Below are positions 62,993 to 64,000 of a stretch of 64,000 nt of DNA, one piece after another. The stretch is from an uncultured Pelagibacteraceae bacterium. Its GTDB lineage: Bacteria; Pseudomonadota; Alphaproteobacteria; Pelagibacterales; Pelagibacteraceae. Position 1 is the stretch's first letter; the number at the start of each line of letters is the position of its first letter. The position numbers and the translations under genes are program-made. The notes under the pieces are model-generated. The model saw nothing but the letters and a program-made list of their open reading frames with translations, was not told the DNA's origin and did no database searches. The DNA lies in the NCBI GenBank assembly GCA_902540275.1, contig CACBMB010000002.1:62001-126000 (forward strand). Direction: 5' to 3'.

Positions 62993-64000
62993 GATAAACA
63001 CTCCTCGTATTCTGGTTGTTCGTTTGATTGTTGGTTTTTAGACTTATAAACGTTAGCCGTAATATCTGTAGATTTTGCATCATTGATATTTTCAGCACGC
63101 TGAATTGATTTTGATCTGCAGTAATAAAGGCTTTTTAAACCTTTTTTCCAAGCATCAAAATGAATTTTATGTAATTCTTTTTTATGAACATCTGCTGGTA
63201 AAAATAAATTAACTGATTGAGCTTGAGATATAAATGGCGTTCTGTCACCACTTAATTCTATAATCCAGTTTTGATTTAATTCAAAAGCAGTTTTAAAAAC
63301 ATCTTTTTCTAAATCTGTTAAAAAATCCAAATGTGATACAGAGCCTTGATTTGTTGTAATAGTAGACCATGTTTCATCATCATTTTTACCATGACTTTCT
63401 AATATCTCCTCTAAATATCTATTTCTAACATTAAAGGATCCAGATAAAGTTTTATGAGTATAGCTATTTGCTGCTATCGGTTCTATGCCTGGTGAAGCAC
63501 CACCACAAATAATTGAAATTGATGCAGTGGGTGCAATAGCAGTTTTATTTGAAAACCTTTCTTTAAATCCATATTCAGCAGCATCAGGACAAGCTCCTCT
63601 TTCTTCAGCCAAATCTTTCGATGCTTGATTAACTTTTTCATGAATATTCTTAAAAATTTTTTTATTCCATGCCTTAGACATTACTGACTCAAGAGGAATT
63701 CTATTTTTTTGTAAAAAAGAGTGAAAGCCCATTACACCGAGGCCTACACTTCTCTCCCTTTCTGCTGAATACTTAGCATCTTTAAATTGATCGGGAGCTT
63801 TATTAATAAAATCAGATAAAACATTATCTAAAAATCTCATTACATCACTGATCATATTCTTGTCATCTTTCCACTCATCATATTTTTCAATATTCAAAGA
63901 TGATAAACAGCATACAGCTGTTCTGTCTTTTCCATCTTTATCAATTCCTGTTGGTAAAGTTATTTCGCTACATAGATTTGAAGTTTTTACTGTTAGGTTT
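62983..64000 (-). CDS. nrdA: Ribonucleotide reductase, alpha subunit, 5' end cut
   Basis: The frame continues through the right edge, so only the C-terminal 339 residues are here. Active-site residues visible in the edge segment are KTSNLCSEITLPTG (Asn, Cys and Glu) and RTAVCCLSSLN (second Cys). The barrel continues with GVMGFHSFLQK and YTHKTLSGSFNVRN, and the tail EYEECLSCQ carries the re-reducing Cys pair. It reduces nucleoside diphosphates with NrdB. Confidence 0.94.
   Translation of the reverse strand, partial: NLTVKTSNLCSEITLPTGIDKDGKDRTAVCCLSSLNIEKYDEWKDDKNMISDVMRFLDNVLSDFINKAPDQFKDAKYSAERERSVGLGVMGFHSFLQKNRIPLESVMSKAWNKKIFKNIHEKVNQASKDLAEERGACPDAAEYGFKERFSNKTAIAPTASISIICGGASPGIEPIAANSYTHKTLSGSFNVRNRYLEEILESHGKNDDETWSTITTNQGSVSHLDFLTDLEKDVFKTAFELNQNWIIELSGDRTPFISQAQSVNLFLPADVHKKELHKIHFDAWKKGLKSLYYCRSKSIQRAENINDAKSTDITANVYKSKNQQSNEQPEYEECLSCQ

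Overview
This window looks like a chromosomal segment of a SAR11 (Candidatus Pelagibacter) alphaproteobacterium. The DNA is very AT-rich, genes abut or overlap by 1-14 nt, no gene-free stretch exceeds about 190 bases, and TTG starts are common. The gene set fits as well: AprBA with the AprM membrane subunit, Xsc, SuyAB, a methylcitrate cycle, and class II DAHP synthase. Organism assignment is inferred from content; no marker search was possible.

Layout. 1-635: a partial secreted protein, three 10-bp repeats and a 3' fragment of tRNA-Thr, which together look like the edge of a tRNA-integrated element. 636-2747: a beta-propeller autotransporter. 2794-7310: a small secreted protein, an amine-oxidase-like flavoenzyme and three glycosyltransferases. 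7357-15612: a sulfonate and sulfite block holding xsc, suyAB, a TauE-type exporter, an unannotated 44-residue membrane protein, an NTF2-like protein and aprMBA behind an apparent promoter/operator. 15631-20869: a tight metC-MFS-pabBAC-HIT operon. 20945-27765: housekeeping genes (mnmA, cysQ-like, recX, nadK) with several tiny genes. 27771-30285: tRNA-Leu(TAA) and a second autotransporter bracketed by direct and inverted repeats. 30316-39375: a surface-polysaccharide region with glycosyltransferases, polytopic membrane proteins, an epimerase, a cupin and a sugar C-methyltransferase. 39394-64000: core genes, namely cinA-like, sfsA, map, purBCSQL, bolA-grxD, rpsD, trmJ, cimA, cysS, nadE, a class II aroG, glmS with a half-length glmU, gph, prpDBC and nrdAB (nrdA runs off the right edge).

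How the genes work together. Xsc and SuyAB release sulfite from C2 and C3 sulfonates. The sulfite can be exported by TauE or oxidised to APS by AprBA, with electrons passing to AprM. Two autotransporters and two glycosyltransferase regions show investment in a variable cell surface, and both autotransporter genes lie beside tRNA sequences and repeats.

The most interesting signals are the tRNA/repeat-bracketed autotransporter genes, the palindromic operator on the apr promoter, the small uncatalogued genes (44, 27, 58 and 47 residues), the 5-nt junction between tRNA-Leu and nadK, and the stand-alone acetyltransferase half of GlmU.
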